Notes under the pieces: generated by a model | Told to the model about the DNA's origin: nothing | The model's input: only the letters and a program-made list of their open reading frames with translations | The model's database searches: none | Part shown: one piece after another, positions 21,710 through 32,437 of the stretch | How positions within the stretch are numbered: position 1 is the first letter of the stretch | Layout of the letters: every line of letters starts with the position of its first letter | Assembly (NCBI GenBank): GCA_944989445.1 | Contig: CALYLW010000551.1 | Span: 617,021 to 681,020, forward strand | DNA length: 64,000 nt | Direction: 5' to 3' | Source: Ampullaceana balthica | Taxonomy: Eukaryota > Mollusca > Gastropoda > Lymnaeidae | Made by a program: the position numbers and the translations under genes

Positions 21710-24480
21710 CGTGCCTTATGTCTAATCTTGCATAGTTATTAGAGTTTTAAATGTTGATGGTGTGTTTGTTTTCCTTGTCTCATCAGGCAACCCATTCCAT
21801 GCCAGAATTCCTGATGGGAATATAGATTCAGACAGGAATACACACAGTTAAAATATTAAGATTATACCATATTTAGAAATGTTAATACAGTTGATTTGTT
21901 ACAATTCTTCCATTGTATTGGCTTCTAAAAATTAGTCTCAAATCTTAAATAACTCAAAAAGAACGGATTTAAATTATTTCCTAGAAAACTATGATGGCCG
22001 CTAAAAACGAAGAAGGGACTCATACAAGATGTCCGAAAACTGTCCACATAAATTTGATGTTTCTATTCTTAGAAAGAGCCCACGAAGTTTTTCCCGACTT
22101 CATCCGCACCACTCTCATTTCCACAACCAACTTGGACGGCTTCCGGTGTAGAGCTGCGCATGACATAGATTGAAATGAGAGATTGTAGAATGTGAGCTGG
22201 TCTATTCTCACTTCACATCTCGTTAGAAGCTGAGAATAGATTTTCACTTCTCCTTTGTTTACTGATGTTATCGATTCAGCTTAAGCCGGCCCTACAATCT
22301 TCGAGAAGATTAATAGAAATTATTTAAGGAAATCAACATATTAATCAAGTGATGCAAATATAGGATAATAAAAAAAAATAAAGTAGTGAAAAAGACATGT
22401 TTAGGCTTATAGAAAAAATGCCAGAAAAGCATTAAAGGAAAGAACAATATAAGAAATTCTCTGAAATAAAAAAAAACATAAAGTCGCGAAATCATAATGT
22501 AGCTCTCCAGACTTAAAGGCAAAATATTTCATAAATTGGATTGTTGTTAAATGCGTTTTCACAAACTGACCCAAGATGTCTATATTGATCTTGCATCTCT
22601 GATGGATTTAAATCAATGTTTATTGTTTTTGCAATTTTTGTAGTAGAAAGCACTTTAGCCGAGTCGCAACCCGTTTATAAAGGTTAAAAATTACGAAGTA
22701 TCTGAAATTGATTGCTTCATCTTGTGAAAACTGTGGCAATTTTAGTGTGGTTTTTTTTTGTTACTCTTATGAAGAAAAAATATTTTAATGTTTAGATATT
22801 TTATTATTTTGAAATAATAATTCCCGTTTTTCCCCTGCCGAAAAAAAAACAACAACATTGAAACGAAATTATGTTAGCTTTTCTTTAGTAAAACGTTTTA
22901 CACTGAGATTATTTGGTTTTATTGAAACGTCGGGACATAAGGCTCATTCGTTGGTATCTTTAATAATAAAACGTATTTCTTATAACGGATTTTAATGTCT
23001 ATTTTTCCCCCGCCTCTGTTCTGGGATCTGAGGAACAAGGGGCGATCTCTTTTGGTTGCTCTGTTTGAAATCGACCGTTTAGGTTATGCATCAATGTCAT
23101 TGGGCTTGTTACAACAATCGTCGTGTCACAAATAGCTGGCGGCGTTGATGTGAATGTTAGAACAGGGTGACGCGCTTTGGTTTCTGCATGTTTAGTATAT
23201 TGAGCTTTTCATTATTTATTTATTTTGTCGTAATTTGTGAAAGTATTTAGGGTGGATATTATTTGTGTAACAACTGTGACACAACAAAATTATTTCGGAT
23301 TGTTTTGAATGGGAGTCATTGGTTCGTGTCATTTAAAAATGGGACAAGAAAAGGTCGTTAGCTCAGCATGATATCAACATATTTGGGATTAAAGTTACAG
23401 CCCTTACATTTGGAGGACATCGATTACTGAGTTGTCTTCTCGTGATTTAATTGTGACAGCCTTGAGTGATCATATTAAAATCACGTAGCTATACGCACAT
23501 ACCATCCGTTTGTTTGTGACACCTCGTACATTTTTGTTTTTTTTTATTTTGGGTCATGGCCTGTCGTCATCTATGTTCTGTTACGGCTAACCCGATATAG
23601 AAGAAATCTGCTTGTGCAAATTGTCGTGTTGTTTATTGTTTCGTTTAAAGCTTTCCAATAATTTCCGTGCAAACGGTGCGGTTACGTCCAGTTTTAGCAA
23701 GCATGTCTCTGGTTAACCCGTGTTTATGAAACGCTCAAGTTGAGACGAAGAGACCTGGTATAGAGTTTCTTCTCGTTAAACTTACATGGCATTTTTAAAA
23801 GTTCAGCAACACAAATTTATTTCATGTTTATTTATTTCGTTTATAAATCGCAAATATTTTTTTCTCGTTTAAAATCGGTTTTATCTGTGGTACTAATGTG
23901 TGGGACAATTTTAAACGTCGAATATTATACTGAACTTTGTACATGTCGTTTCGTACCTTTTATGTGTAGGCCTACGTGTGTGTTGCTCTGTGTGTATGTG
24001 TGTGTAGTTGTAGTACAGTGAGTGAATTAATCTTTTTTCCTATTTATATTAATGCTAAGAAAAGTTGTGTTTTTGAAAGAACTGCCTCATTTCACATACA
24101 TTTATTAATAGCTGTTGTCTTCACGGTTTTAAGTTCTTTATCAAGACGCTTGAAAGTTCGCGTTTGTTATTTCATTATTGGATTTTTTTTTATTAAAAAG
24201 ATTATTAAAGGAAAACATTTCTTTGCTCCACAATTAAGCGATCATGTAATGTAGATAAAAGGTCCAAGACGCTTGGATGAATTTAACGATGAAAAGAGAA
24301 CCGCTGAACGAAAAAATAAAATGAAGATTTAATGCTGGCGTTTGTAAGAGCTAATAAAACCAGAGCTCCAAATCTCATGGAATTTATGTTATATAAAATA
24401 AATTCATGGGCATTCAGATTTTTTTTATTTGATAGGGCGAACGCTCTGGCGGAAACAGACTAATGTTTTATGAAGCATAA
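21710..24480. other. AT-rich non-coding DNA
   Basis: No element or gene is recognised over 2.8 kb. Overlapping open frames at 21991-22247 on both strands lie in a slightly GC-richer patch without a recognisable domain. Around 23010-23180 composition is also more balanced but stops are frequent. This is the longest repeat-poor stretch in the window and could be intron or intergenic DNA. Confidence 0.45.
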
Positions 24481-24522
24481 CCTATAACCTATAACCTATA
24501 ATCTATAATCTATAATCTATAG
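24481..24522. repeat. 7-bp tandem repeat, 6 copies
   Basis: Three CCTATAA units are followed by three TCTATAA-type units, showing one substitution that then spread by local duplication. Confidence 0.9.
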
Positions 24523-26464
24523 TTTGAAAATGTTTATAGTGTGTTCGTCATCAACAAAGGTCATTGATAGCTGTCAGGGGTAAAGTGCTTTCAATCGCTT
24601 GCGAATTTGTTTACTCATTACAGATGCCTATTTGTCCGCTCCTGTTATCGATTATGATCTAATTATGATGACAGCCAAAAGGAATAGGGATCACAACTTT
24701 CCATGTTTCCCTGTCCATGATTGGCTCCTAGTTGTACATCCGTTAACAGAGCTTGCCACTAACGTAGACTCCCACATCATTTTCGGCTACCATTGTCTTC
24801 ACTTCTATCGGTTAAATGCAGACAGCCATTCTGTAATCGAAACTTACTTTCTAAAATATCTACTAAGGTTTATAAATCACATTCTAAAGTTTAAGCAAGT
24901 ATTTTATGTAACGGAGAAAATACTTTTTCTTTCCTCATAAGTATTTATTTAAGCGGGAAATATTCCTAACTTTAAAAGCTATAATTATATTCTGACATTA
25001 GAAACAACTGAAGACCTCAAGGGAAGAAACGACTATTTTTTGACATTTTTGAATTTTTTTTAGTTACGCTTCCGTGTGATAGAGGATAAAAAAAATAGAA
25101 TGCTCTGAAAGAGGTTTTATGCAAAAATTATGTCTCTGACCCTAATAAGAATTCAAATCTATTTAATTAATTTATAAGAAATCTGTATAATTTTGAATTT
25201 TTAATCTTGAATATCTCAAAACTGCTAAAATATGACATAGCCGTTTCTTTCCTTGGGCTCTTCTAACTGCTTTAATGCGATAATATGTAATATATGGGAT
25301 GATGCAATGCGAAAAGGAAAAAAAATCTTATCTTTGATAGGTGAAGATGCTATTTCAGTTTATTTATATTATATCAGTTGAAGCATGTTTTCCAATGGAA
25401 ATGAAAGCCGGTGTCTCCTGTCTTTAGTAGATTAGTTAATCTGAATTTCAGGTCTAGCTACACTTATGGAAATTTCTACAAAAAACTTGATACCTGTTAT
25501 TTTTAAAACTATAAAATGCTAATGTTAATTTTCCTTTCGCTTTAATGAGTCAAGCGGGGCTATCATTTCAATGTTAACTATTCACAGCCTATTTGCAATG
25601 GTTATAAACCTCCGTGTTTTAACAACATCCTAATATCTATTGGCAGTAGAGAATATCAACTTTGAGGCGTAAGTTTATCTTTGTTTGCGTGTGTGTAAGT
25701 GAGTTTGTGAGACGTACAGAGTTTTATGTGTGGCATGTGCAATAACGAATCGATTTTCAAACTAAGTGTTTACGTTTACAATGAATTTAACTGAAAAACT
25801 TTGATATTTTCTAAATTAAAATTGTTAAACTTGTTTTTAAAAAATGTGTATGCGTAAATGACATCGTAAAACATTACTTATTGCATTAAATATGTTTCAT
25901 GCGTGTAAAGGACAGTGAAAAAGATTGTCTCTTACACTGGTGTAGATAAGGTAGAACGCCAAGGATGGAGCAAAGATTGTGTGACCTTTTCGCCACCAAA
26001 ATAACTCAAAATAATGAAAGATGCGAGTAGGAGGTATCAGACACTATCCCCACTTTCTTTCACATGTTAGCAACGTAAAACTACAATGTGTTTTGTTGTC
26101 TGAATGAAGCTTAACTGCCAGAGCTCACCAGAGTCTGCTCCTCCAGACAAAGCCCCCTGAAGCACTGCAAGCATTTTAGGTTCATTGTGAAACAACCCAA
26201 GGCGAGGGTTACCGAAATGGCTCTCGAGACTTTTGAAAAAATGATGATGTGGCATCAATATGACCCATATTTTTATGTATTGTCTCGAGGAATTGTATCG
26301 CAATCAATCATTATACAACTACTTCCGTATTCATCAAATCACCATGCGTTCTCTACTTCGGAAATCACTCTGCGCATATATCAAATTTCCACGTCCTATT
26401 ACTATCATAAAACATTTTTGTACTTTAATTTAAAAAGAGAAATAAAAACTCGAAGAGTATTTAA
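24523..26464. other. AT-rich non-coding DNA
   Basis: No element is recognised. A 113-codon frame at 24599-24940 has a non-ATG start and no recognisable domain. A minus frame at 26067-26303 in a more balanced patch (around 26110-26220) is also unrecognised. Confidence 0.45.
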
Positions 26465-27109
26465 ACGCAATTTCCAAAAAGAATTTCCGATTTTTTAATA
26501 ATGGGAAATCATTCTAGATTACAAAGTCAATTCAAATAAGTAATTCTGAAAGTAAACACAATATGACGTCATATCCCCTCACGCTACATCACACCAAGAA
26601 TGTTTTAATATAATGTGCACCACGCAACAATCTAACATAAGCATTAACAAAGCGTGAAAACCCAATTAACTATCATTCTAGATTACATTAAAAGTAATTT
26701 CAAATCAATAGTTTTGAAACTAAACAAAACAATTGCTTTCAACAATTGCGCTACAATTACGGAAGTCGGATGAACATATACATTCGCGAAATTCCGTCTT
26801 CAACATTGTTCTAAATATTATTAGCTATCGTTTGGCGTTTATTTCAACCCGATAGAGGTTATGGTTAGCGAAAAGTGAAAAAAATACTGATATTTTTTCG
26901 GGTCTTTTCTTTTTTCTTTTTTTTTCAAAAAGAAATCCAGTAAACCTTTTGGTTTTTTTTTACCGTCGCACATCCTTGGGACCTCCTTAGCATATTTGCA
27001 AAAAGATCCGAACTCTCTACCTGGTATGGTTCAGGGGGGAGTTGCATGTGTAAGCTATACAGACATTTCAAATATATAAACGCAATTTTTCCCATGGGAA
27101 ATTGGGTTA
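26465..27109 (-). mobile_element. R1 repeat, copy B (unoccupied site)
   Basis: An inverted copy of the R1 element at 13300-14861, without the hAT-type insert. The ends are ACGCAATTTCC (26465) and a slightly changed GGAAATTGGGT (about 27096-27107). At the position where copy A is split, this copy reads continuously through GATCCGAACTCTCTACC. It holds TGACGTCA at 26564-26571. Confidence 0.82.
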
Positions 27110-27596
27110 AAAAAAGAGTGCTCTATAACTCAATAATATTACAGCTAAGTGATAAATATAACATTTTCCAACAGTAACTTCACACAAAAAAAATCTCCTA
27201 CTAAAATTTCGTAAACACAAAGTAAGATTGGGCGTCTTGCAGTGGATGAGAGAGATTGCAGGAAGGCGCTCCCTGTGAGATGGAGATAAGGACAGTAAAC
27301 TATGAGGTCAGCCAGCGAGGACATGAAGCAAATAATATTCTCTGTTTGATGTCAGATGAGAGCGAGGAGGTCGATACTGGACTAAATGGTTCGGAGATGT
27401 TATGTTTTCTTTCTCTGGGGTCACGAATGTAATTTAACTATGGACGGAAAGATGAGCTGACTACTTTAGAAATTATTATGATGGCGACTTGGCTTTTTTT
27501 TTGGGTGTGTGTGTATTCAGTTCTTAAGAATAGCTATAATGATAAGTTATTTTATATTAAAAGCTTGTCTTTAATATATTGCTATAAGGGTCGTCC
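27110..27596. other. Non-coding DNA
   Basis: A more balanced patch at 27220-27440 has stops in all frames. A short GT tract lies at 27504-27513. Nothing else is recognised. Confidence 0.45.
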
Positions 27597-27718
27597 ACAA
27601 AGTACGTAACGCTATTTTTGACCATTTTTAACTCCCCCCTCCCTCCTGTCACAAATTGTCACACTTTCTTACAACCCCCTCCCCCCTCTGGTGCGTGACG
27701 TACTTTATGGACGGCCCC
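27597..27718. mobile_element. MITE, GGGGCCGTCC family, short copy 2
   Basis: The 122-bp element has inverted ends AGGGTCGTCCACAAAGTACG and TACTTTATGGACGGCCCC. C-rich blocks lie inside. The termini resemble copies 1 and 3, but the sequence just inside is GTACGT instead of TGACGT and the middle is much shorter. It may be a sister subfamily. AT-rich flanks make the target duplication ambiguous. Confidence 0.78.
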
Positions 27719-28250
27719 ATATATATTACTAATATATTACTAAATTTTATCCTGACTTTCCAATAAATTAGATTTTTCTCTAGAATATTTGTCTAAATAT
27801 CTAAAATGGTATTTAATATTATTAAATCTTTGTTGAACTTTAAATCACTCCGAATAAAATAGGGTAACGTTTCAAACAAAAGACATCGAATTCTTACCAT
27901 TACTGTGATACAGTTTAAACGATGAGAGGTCATTTCAAACTGTCTTCGATTATTTTCTTTCACTCTTGTGTGTGTGTGTTGTTTGGAGGTAACCTGGCCT
28001 AATAGACATAAACCTTTTTGAAAACGAAAAAAAAAGTATTTTGTATCTGGTTAAAATTTAATGGAGTAAATTTTTTAAAATGTTTTTTGTTTATGAAACG
28101 ATGCTTCTGTGATGTGTGCCTTTAACAGCAGCTTTGTGATTAAATGAGAAACATCTCCTAAATCAACCCCCTCAGCTTGCATACTTTCACAAATATCCGT
28201 TTCACTCTTCACCATCAAACTTATCATTCTCATACTTCCAAACGCTAAAA
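27719..28250. other. Non-coding DNA grading into the 47-bp array
   Basis: AT-rich. From about 28155 diverged pieces of the 47-bp unit can be seen (TCAACCCCCTCAGC, TTATCATTCTCATACTTCC), so the array once began further left. Confidence 0.5.
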
Positions 28251-29075
28251 TGACCCCCTCCACAATCCTTACATTCTCATACTGCCACTCTGTTGTATGA
28301 CCCCCTCCACAATCCTTACATTCTCAAACTGCCACTATGTTGTATGACCCCCTCCACAATCCTTACATTCTCAAACTGCCACTCTGTTGTATGACCCCCT
28401 CCACAATCCTTACATTCTAATACTGCCACTCTGTTCTATGGCCCCCTCCACAATCCTCACATTCTAATACTGCCACTCTGTTGTATGGCCGCCTCAACAA
28501 TCCTCACATTCTAATACTGCCACTCTGTTGTATGGCCCCCTCCACAATCCTCACATTCTCATACTGCCACTATGTTGTATGGCCCCCTCCACAATCCTCA
28601 CATTCTCATACTGCCACTATGTTGTATGACCCCCTCCACAATCCTTACATTCTCAAACTGCCACTATGTTGTATGACCCCCTCCACAATCCTCACATTCT
28701 CAATACTGCCACTCTGTTGTATGACCCCCTCCACAATCCTTACATTCTAATACTGCCACTCTGTTGTATGACCCCTCCACAATCCTCACATTCTAATACT
28801 GCCACTCTGTTGTATGACCCCCTCCACAATCCTTACATTCTAATACTGCCACTCTGTTGTATGACCCCTCTACAATCCTTACTTTCTAATACTGCCACTC
28901 TGTTGTATGACCCCCTCGACTATCATTACATTCTCATACCGCCACTCTGTTTTTTTTATCTCCTCTACAATCCTTACATTCTAATACTGCCACTCTGTTG
29001 GTTGGCCCCCTCCACAATCCTCACATTCTCATACTGCCACTATGTTGTATGAGCCCCTCCACAATCCTTACATTA
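28251..29075. repeat. 47-bp tandem repeat, about 17.5 copies
   Basis: The unit is TGACCCCCTCCACAATCCTT followed by ACATTCTCATACTGCCACTC and TGTTGTA. Variants TGGCCC, CCTCAC and TCTAATA recur in groups. The 47-bp length is not a multiple of three, so frames drift. Short one-base deletions (GACCCCTCC) occur. A lone diverged unit persists at about 29787-29841. Confidence 0.93.
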
Positions 29076-29130
29076 TAAAGCTTTATTTTCTGGTTGGAGG
29101 ATTTCTGGTCACAACCCCGCAACTAAGTTG

Positions 29131-29600
29131 TTTAAATCATTTATACTAACTCGTGGTGTCTGCTTGCTTGCGCCCTTGCGCCCTTGTCGCCAAAACCTTG
29201 GATCGATTTTTAACCCACTTTCTGGTAAGCTAGCGAGCTGAAATTTTGCAGGCAGTTTTGTACCGATGATAAAAACGACGTATCAATTAAATTATTGAAT
29301 TTTTAGATTATTTTATTTATTCCTATATATCATGTTATTTTTTGAGATAGAGTGTAAGGGTGCGCATTATACTAAACATCCTTTCTGTCGCGCAATAAGG
29401 TGCGTATTTTATTGACAACACTTTTTATAAACATATTCCTGATCGGTGCGCATTATATTAAACATGTTTTACGACACAACTACAATTTTGTATTGTTGGA
29501 TGGTCTTGCGCTGCATATTATAATGAACATTCTTTTAGTTACGTCTCGTACATAAAGGATTTATAGTCAAAAACTTGTTTTTTTTTACGGGTTTTAAAAA
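29131..29600 (+). repeat. Family B repeat, copy 1
   Basis: Family B begins TTTAAATC.TTTATA.TAACTCGTGGTGTCTGC. It has GATCGATTTTTAACCCACTT, AAGCTAGCGAGCTGAAATTT and a core equivalent to that of A, then several GTGCGTATTATATTGAACA-type words. It ends TTAGTTACGTCTCGTACATA, AAGGATTTATAGTCAAAAAC. Start and end resemble family A; the interior differs. This copy lacks the ATTTCAGATCGATCG part of the core (a deletion of about 25 bp after GACGTATC). Confidence 0.8.
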
Positions 29601-30388
29601 TTATTTTATTGTACTTCACTTTTTTAAGTTTATATCTGTTCGTTTGTTTGTTCACCAAGGAAGGTTTTTTGTCAACACGTTTTTGTTTCGTGGCGTCCTG
29701 TTAGGTCTACGGATGCCCTCTTTTATAAAATTTTTATACCCAGCGTGATTGCAGTCTCATCCCACTTTCATCCATACTTCAACTCTCTTGTTTGAACTCT
29801 TCCACAATCCTCACATTCACATATATCCACCCTGTTACATGACAAAGAACCAAAACCTCACCGGCCTCTCTCACACCTTCTCCCGCCATAATAATTCTCT
29901 CCACACTTTCTCTCCCTCATAACTTCAGGACATAAATAAGAAAAAACTTTTGTTTGTAGAGCGGACCACAAGGGGCCATAGTATTGATAGGTAACATTTT
30001 TTTTAAAGTTGTTTTTAAAAATTCGTTTATTATTTATATAAAAGCTTCACAATTGTGAATGGTTTCTGCCCACGCATTTGTCACGACATAGAAGTTGAGA
30101 CACAAGGCTCGAAAGTGAACGCATCAGGACGGACGAAGATGAAGCCAAGCGGATAAAAATGGTGTGACATATTATGATGGGATGGCAAGAGAGTTGAAAA
30201 TGTAGTTTTCCATTATATAGAAATGAATATTTTACGGAACATCAGTCTAAAAAAAAATATAAAAAAATAGAGTTATTGATTGTAATATGTTTTCTTTAAT
30301 GTCCATGACCGTACGCATGGGGGTGGGGGGTTGTACGTTCTAACGAACCCCCTTTTGTGAATGTGTGCCCTTTTTTGTAACAAATATA
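29601..30388. other. Non-coding DNA
   Basis: This holds a diverged 47-bp unit near 29787-29841 and a G-rich run near 30318-30330. No gene is recognised. Confidence 0.45.
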
Positions 30389-31530
30389 TCTTGAAATTAT
30401 TGAGAGATTTGGGGGATCCCACTACAGAATGCAAGGGGCCAGTGTTATGATGGTGCTGCATCTATGTCGGGCGCTGTCTCAGGAGTTCAAGCGCGTATTT
30501 TGCGAGAGGCCCCTTTGGCGGTATACACACACTGCAGCAATCACGCTTTAAACCTAGTGATCACGCATTTGTGCAGACTTCCCGATGTGCGTAACATGAT
30601 TGACAAATTAAAAGAAACCTGCATGTTTTTTAACAACAGCCCAAAGCGCGAAACCTTGTTGAAAAACGTCATAGAAACAAGTTTTTGACAGTGCTAAACG
30701 GAAGACACTTACAGATTTGTGCAAAGCAAGATGGGCTGAGCGCCACGAAGCATACAAGCACTTCTATTAATCGTATGTTTACATTTTTCACACTCTTGAG
30801 ATAATTTCACTGCCACGATGAAAACACAATGACCAAGGATTTGATCCAAGTTTGACTACAAATGGTGATTGGGATACGGACAGTAAATCTCGAGCAACGT
30901 CAATACTTCATCCTTGTGTAACTTCACATTTATTGTGACGTTTGTTGTAACGTACAAACTGTTATCTAGGCTGGGAGGAATAAAAGTCGAACTTCAGAAA
31001 GAAGCGATTTACATAATTCCGGCTATGTCACTTATCGAAAACGTCAAGCAAGAGTTTTAGAGAGAGAAGAACAAATGTAGATTCTTATTTTCAAAACATT
31101 TATGATCATATCATTATCAATGGAGCTGAAGCTTCAATGCCCAGAATTGCTAAGCAGCAAATCTACCGAAGCAATGTGTGCGTAGAAACGCCAATGCCAC
31201 ACTATCTGCGAAACTTAATTAATCCCTTTCTCGAGCACATCATTTCTGAACTAGATGTGCGGTTCTCTGGGTTAACGAGGACATCCTCACAACTGTTAGC
31301 TCTTGTGCCAAGTGCTGTTAGAAATTGTATGTATGAAGATCTGAAAGGCGATGTGGATTTATATAAGCAAGATCTGCATTCACCAGAAGTGCTGCCCGAA
31401 GAGTTTATCGGGTGGAAATTGAGGTTCAGCAAATGGGAAGACTCAAAGCTACCAAAACAAAATTGCAAGGAAGCTATAAAACATTGTAATGAATCGATGA
31501 ATCCAAATATTTTTTGCTTAAAGAATATAT
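30389..31530 (+). pseudogene. Frameshifted hAT-type transposase (DUF4371 / ZMYM1-like), C-terminally cut
   Basis: Consecutive blocks of this transposase family appear in order but in different frames. The first is ILKLLRDLG at 30390-30416. GQCYDGAASMSG, then HCSNHALNLV, follow at 30437-30688 in another frame. SAKRKTLTDLCKARWAERHE lies at 30690-30770. TNGDWDTDSKSRATSI is near 30870, followed by TFVVTYKLLS. MPRIAKQQIYRSN through the FLEHIISELDVRFSG block and the DLYKQDLHSPEV block lie at 31137-31530. The shift near 30682-30687 is explained by one extra T in a T-run, and other shifts and stops follow. The frame dies in a TA microsatellite before the expected C-terminal dimerisation block, which was not found. 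This is a dead copy. The family assignment rests on remembered motifs and is confident at the superfamily level. Confidence 0.85.
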
Positions 31531-31533
31531 ATA

Positions 31534-31570
<37 letters not shown>
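31524..31570. repeat. (TA)n microsatellite
   Basis: A TA tract with one TTTA interruption truncates the transposase frame. Confidence 0.92.
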
Positions 31571-31572
<2 letters not shown>

Positions 31573-31900
31573 TTTCTTTTTTTTTGAAAACGTTGAAAAA
31601 AAGACGAGAAATTTAATCAACGCACATCAATAATTCATAGGTACAGAATTATTGATTAAACATTGTCATCGAAATTTGAAGTCATAGCACCATATATTGT
31701 AGGTACGGTCAAACATCTCATAACGAGATTAATTCGTTCCAGAGTCTTACTTGTTAAACGAAACACTCATTATACGAAACAATTTTCGTCAACTAAACAC
31801 TGTTGGCAAGCGTGGTGGGATGAAATGAAAAAAAGGAGGTGGGAGTGGGTGGCAACAATGCACTTGCGTTCACTTGCATTGTTCCTTCACAGTAAATTTG
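31571..31900. other. Probable repeat-derived spacer
   Basis: No gene is seen. The words TAACGAGATTAATTCGTTCC, TGTTAAACGAAACACTC and TTATACGAAAC at about 31720-31785 look like internally repetitive transposon-type sequence, but no ends were found. Confidence 0.4.
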
Positions 31901-31972
31901 AGATTCGTAGTGTACTGGTTATCACGTCCGCCTCATACGTCGATGGTCCTGGGTTCAAGCCCCAGCGAAAAC
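31901..31972 (+). tRNA. tRNA-Val-derived tRNA-like gene with CAT anticodon, probable pseudogene
   Basis: The 72-nt segment has an A-box (TAGTGTACTGGTTATCA) and a B-box (GGTTCAAGCC), and a perfect 5-bp T-stem CTGGG/CCCAG. The anticodon loop CTCATAC has T33 and anticodon CAT, on a stem with one mismatch and one G-T pair. The D-arm and GCCTCAxACG closely resemble animal tRNA-Val(CAC); one C to T change would give CAT. The acceptor stem AGATTCG/CGAAAAC pairs in only the four inner positions. A T-run at 31976-31984 could terminate Pol III. It is likely a decayed or SINE-related copy and not a working tRNA. Confidence 0.5.
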
Positions 31973-32038
31973 ATTGTTTTTTTTTAATTTTTAAAAATGT
32001 ATGTGTGTGCCCGTTCTTTTACCCCTTTATTGCCAACA

Positions 32039-32070
32039 CTAGCTGAACCCGCGGCGTAGCATACGCCGCT
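32039..32070 (-). mobile_element. Helitron-like 3' end (minus strand)
   Basis: On minus the sequence reads GCGGCGTATGCTACGCCGCG, GGTTCAG, CTAG and then T. That is a 7-bp stem hairpin (GCGGCGT/ACGCCGC), 8 nt, a CTAG terminus and a flanking T. This is the classic arrangement of a Helitron 3' terminus inserted at an AT site. Confidence 0.65.
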
Positions 32071-32171
32071 AATGATTTAGTTACGGGTGAAGACTTCCTG
32101 AAAGACACAGTTGTCAAAATGGGATGGGTTTGGGCAAACGACTGTCAGTGAATGAAAAGAAGGAACTCTGG

Positions 32172-32232
32172 GGAGACCCGCGGCGTAGCATACGAAGCAG
32201 ACTTGCTCATAATAGACAGTGCAAAGAACGGA
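32172..32232 (-). mobile_element. Second Helitron-like end fragment, partner of 34737-34778
   Basis: GACCCGCGGCGTAGCATACG followed by AAGCAGACTTGCTCATAATA and GACAGTGCAAAGAACGG is an inverted match to the plus-oriented end at 34720-34778 (GAGCAAGTCTGTGGCGTATG). There is no CTAG at its outer side, so it is truncated or internal. Confidence 0.55.
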
Positions 32233-32304
32233 TGGGGGTCGAGCGTACAGACACAAAAAGCAGCACAAAGTAAGTAAAAAATAGCGAGTAAACATGGAGA
32301 AAAG

Positions 32305-32437
32305 CACACTGAGGTTGTTGTTACCCGCCTCTCATTTAATACTACCATCCATTAAACATAAACTGTGATTGGCCGACCCATAGCGAGGGTTAGTCATATT
32401 TAGGGTTGTTAATTGCGAGTTGTTGTTTCGTGTGAAA
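32305..32437 (+). repeat. 156-bp tandem unit, copy 1 (left of the LINE)
   Basis: CACTGAGGTTGTTGTTACCC, CATAAACTGTGATTGGCCGA and GAGGGTTAGTCAT recur in two further copies at 34223-34534. The unit is interrupted at AAAACCTAT by the LINE. Confidence 0.82.

Noticed and set aside
24599..24940. 113-codon plus frame as a gene
   Set aside because: Non-ATG start, AT-driven composition and no recognisable domain or splice context.
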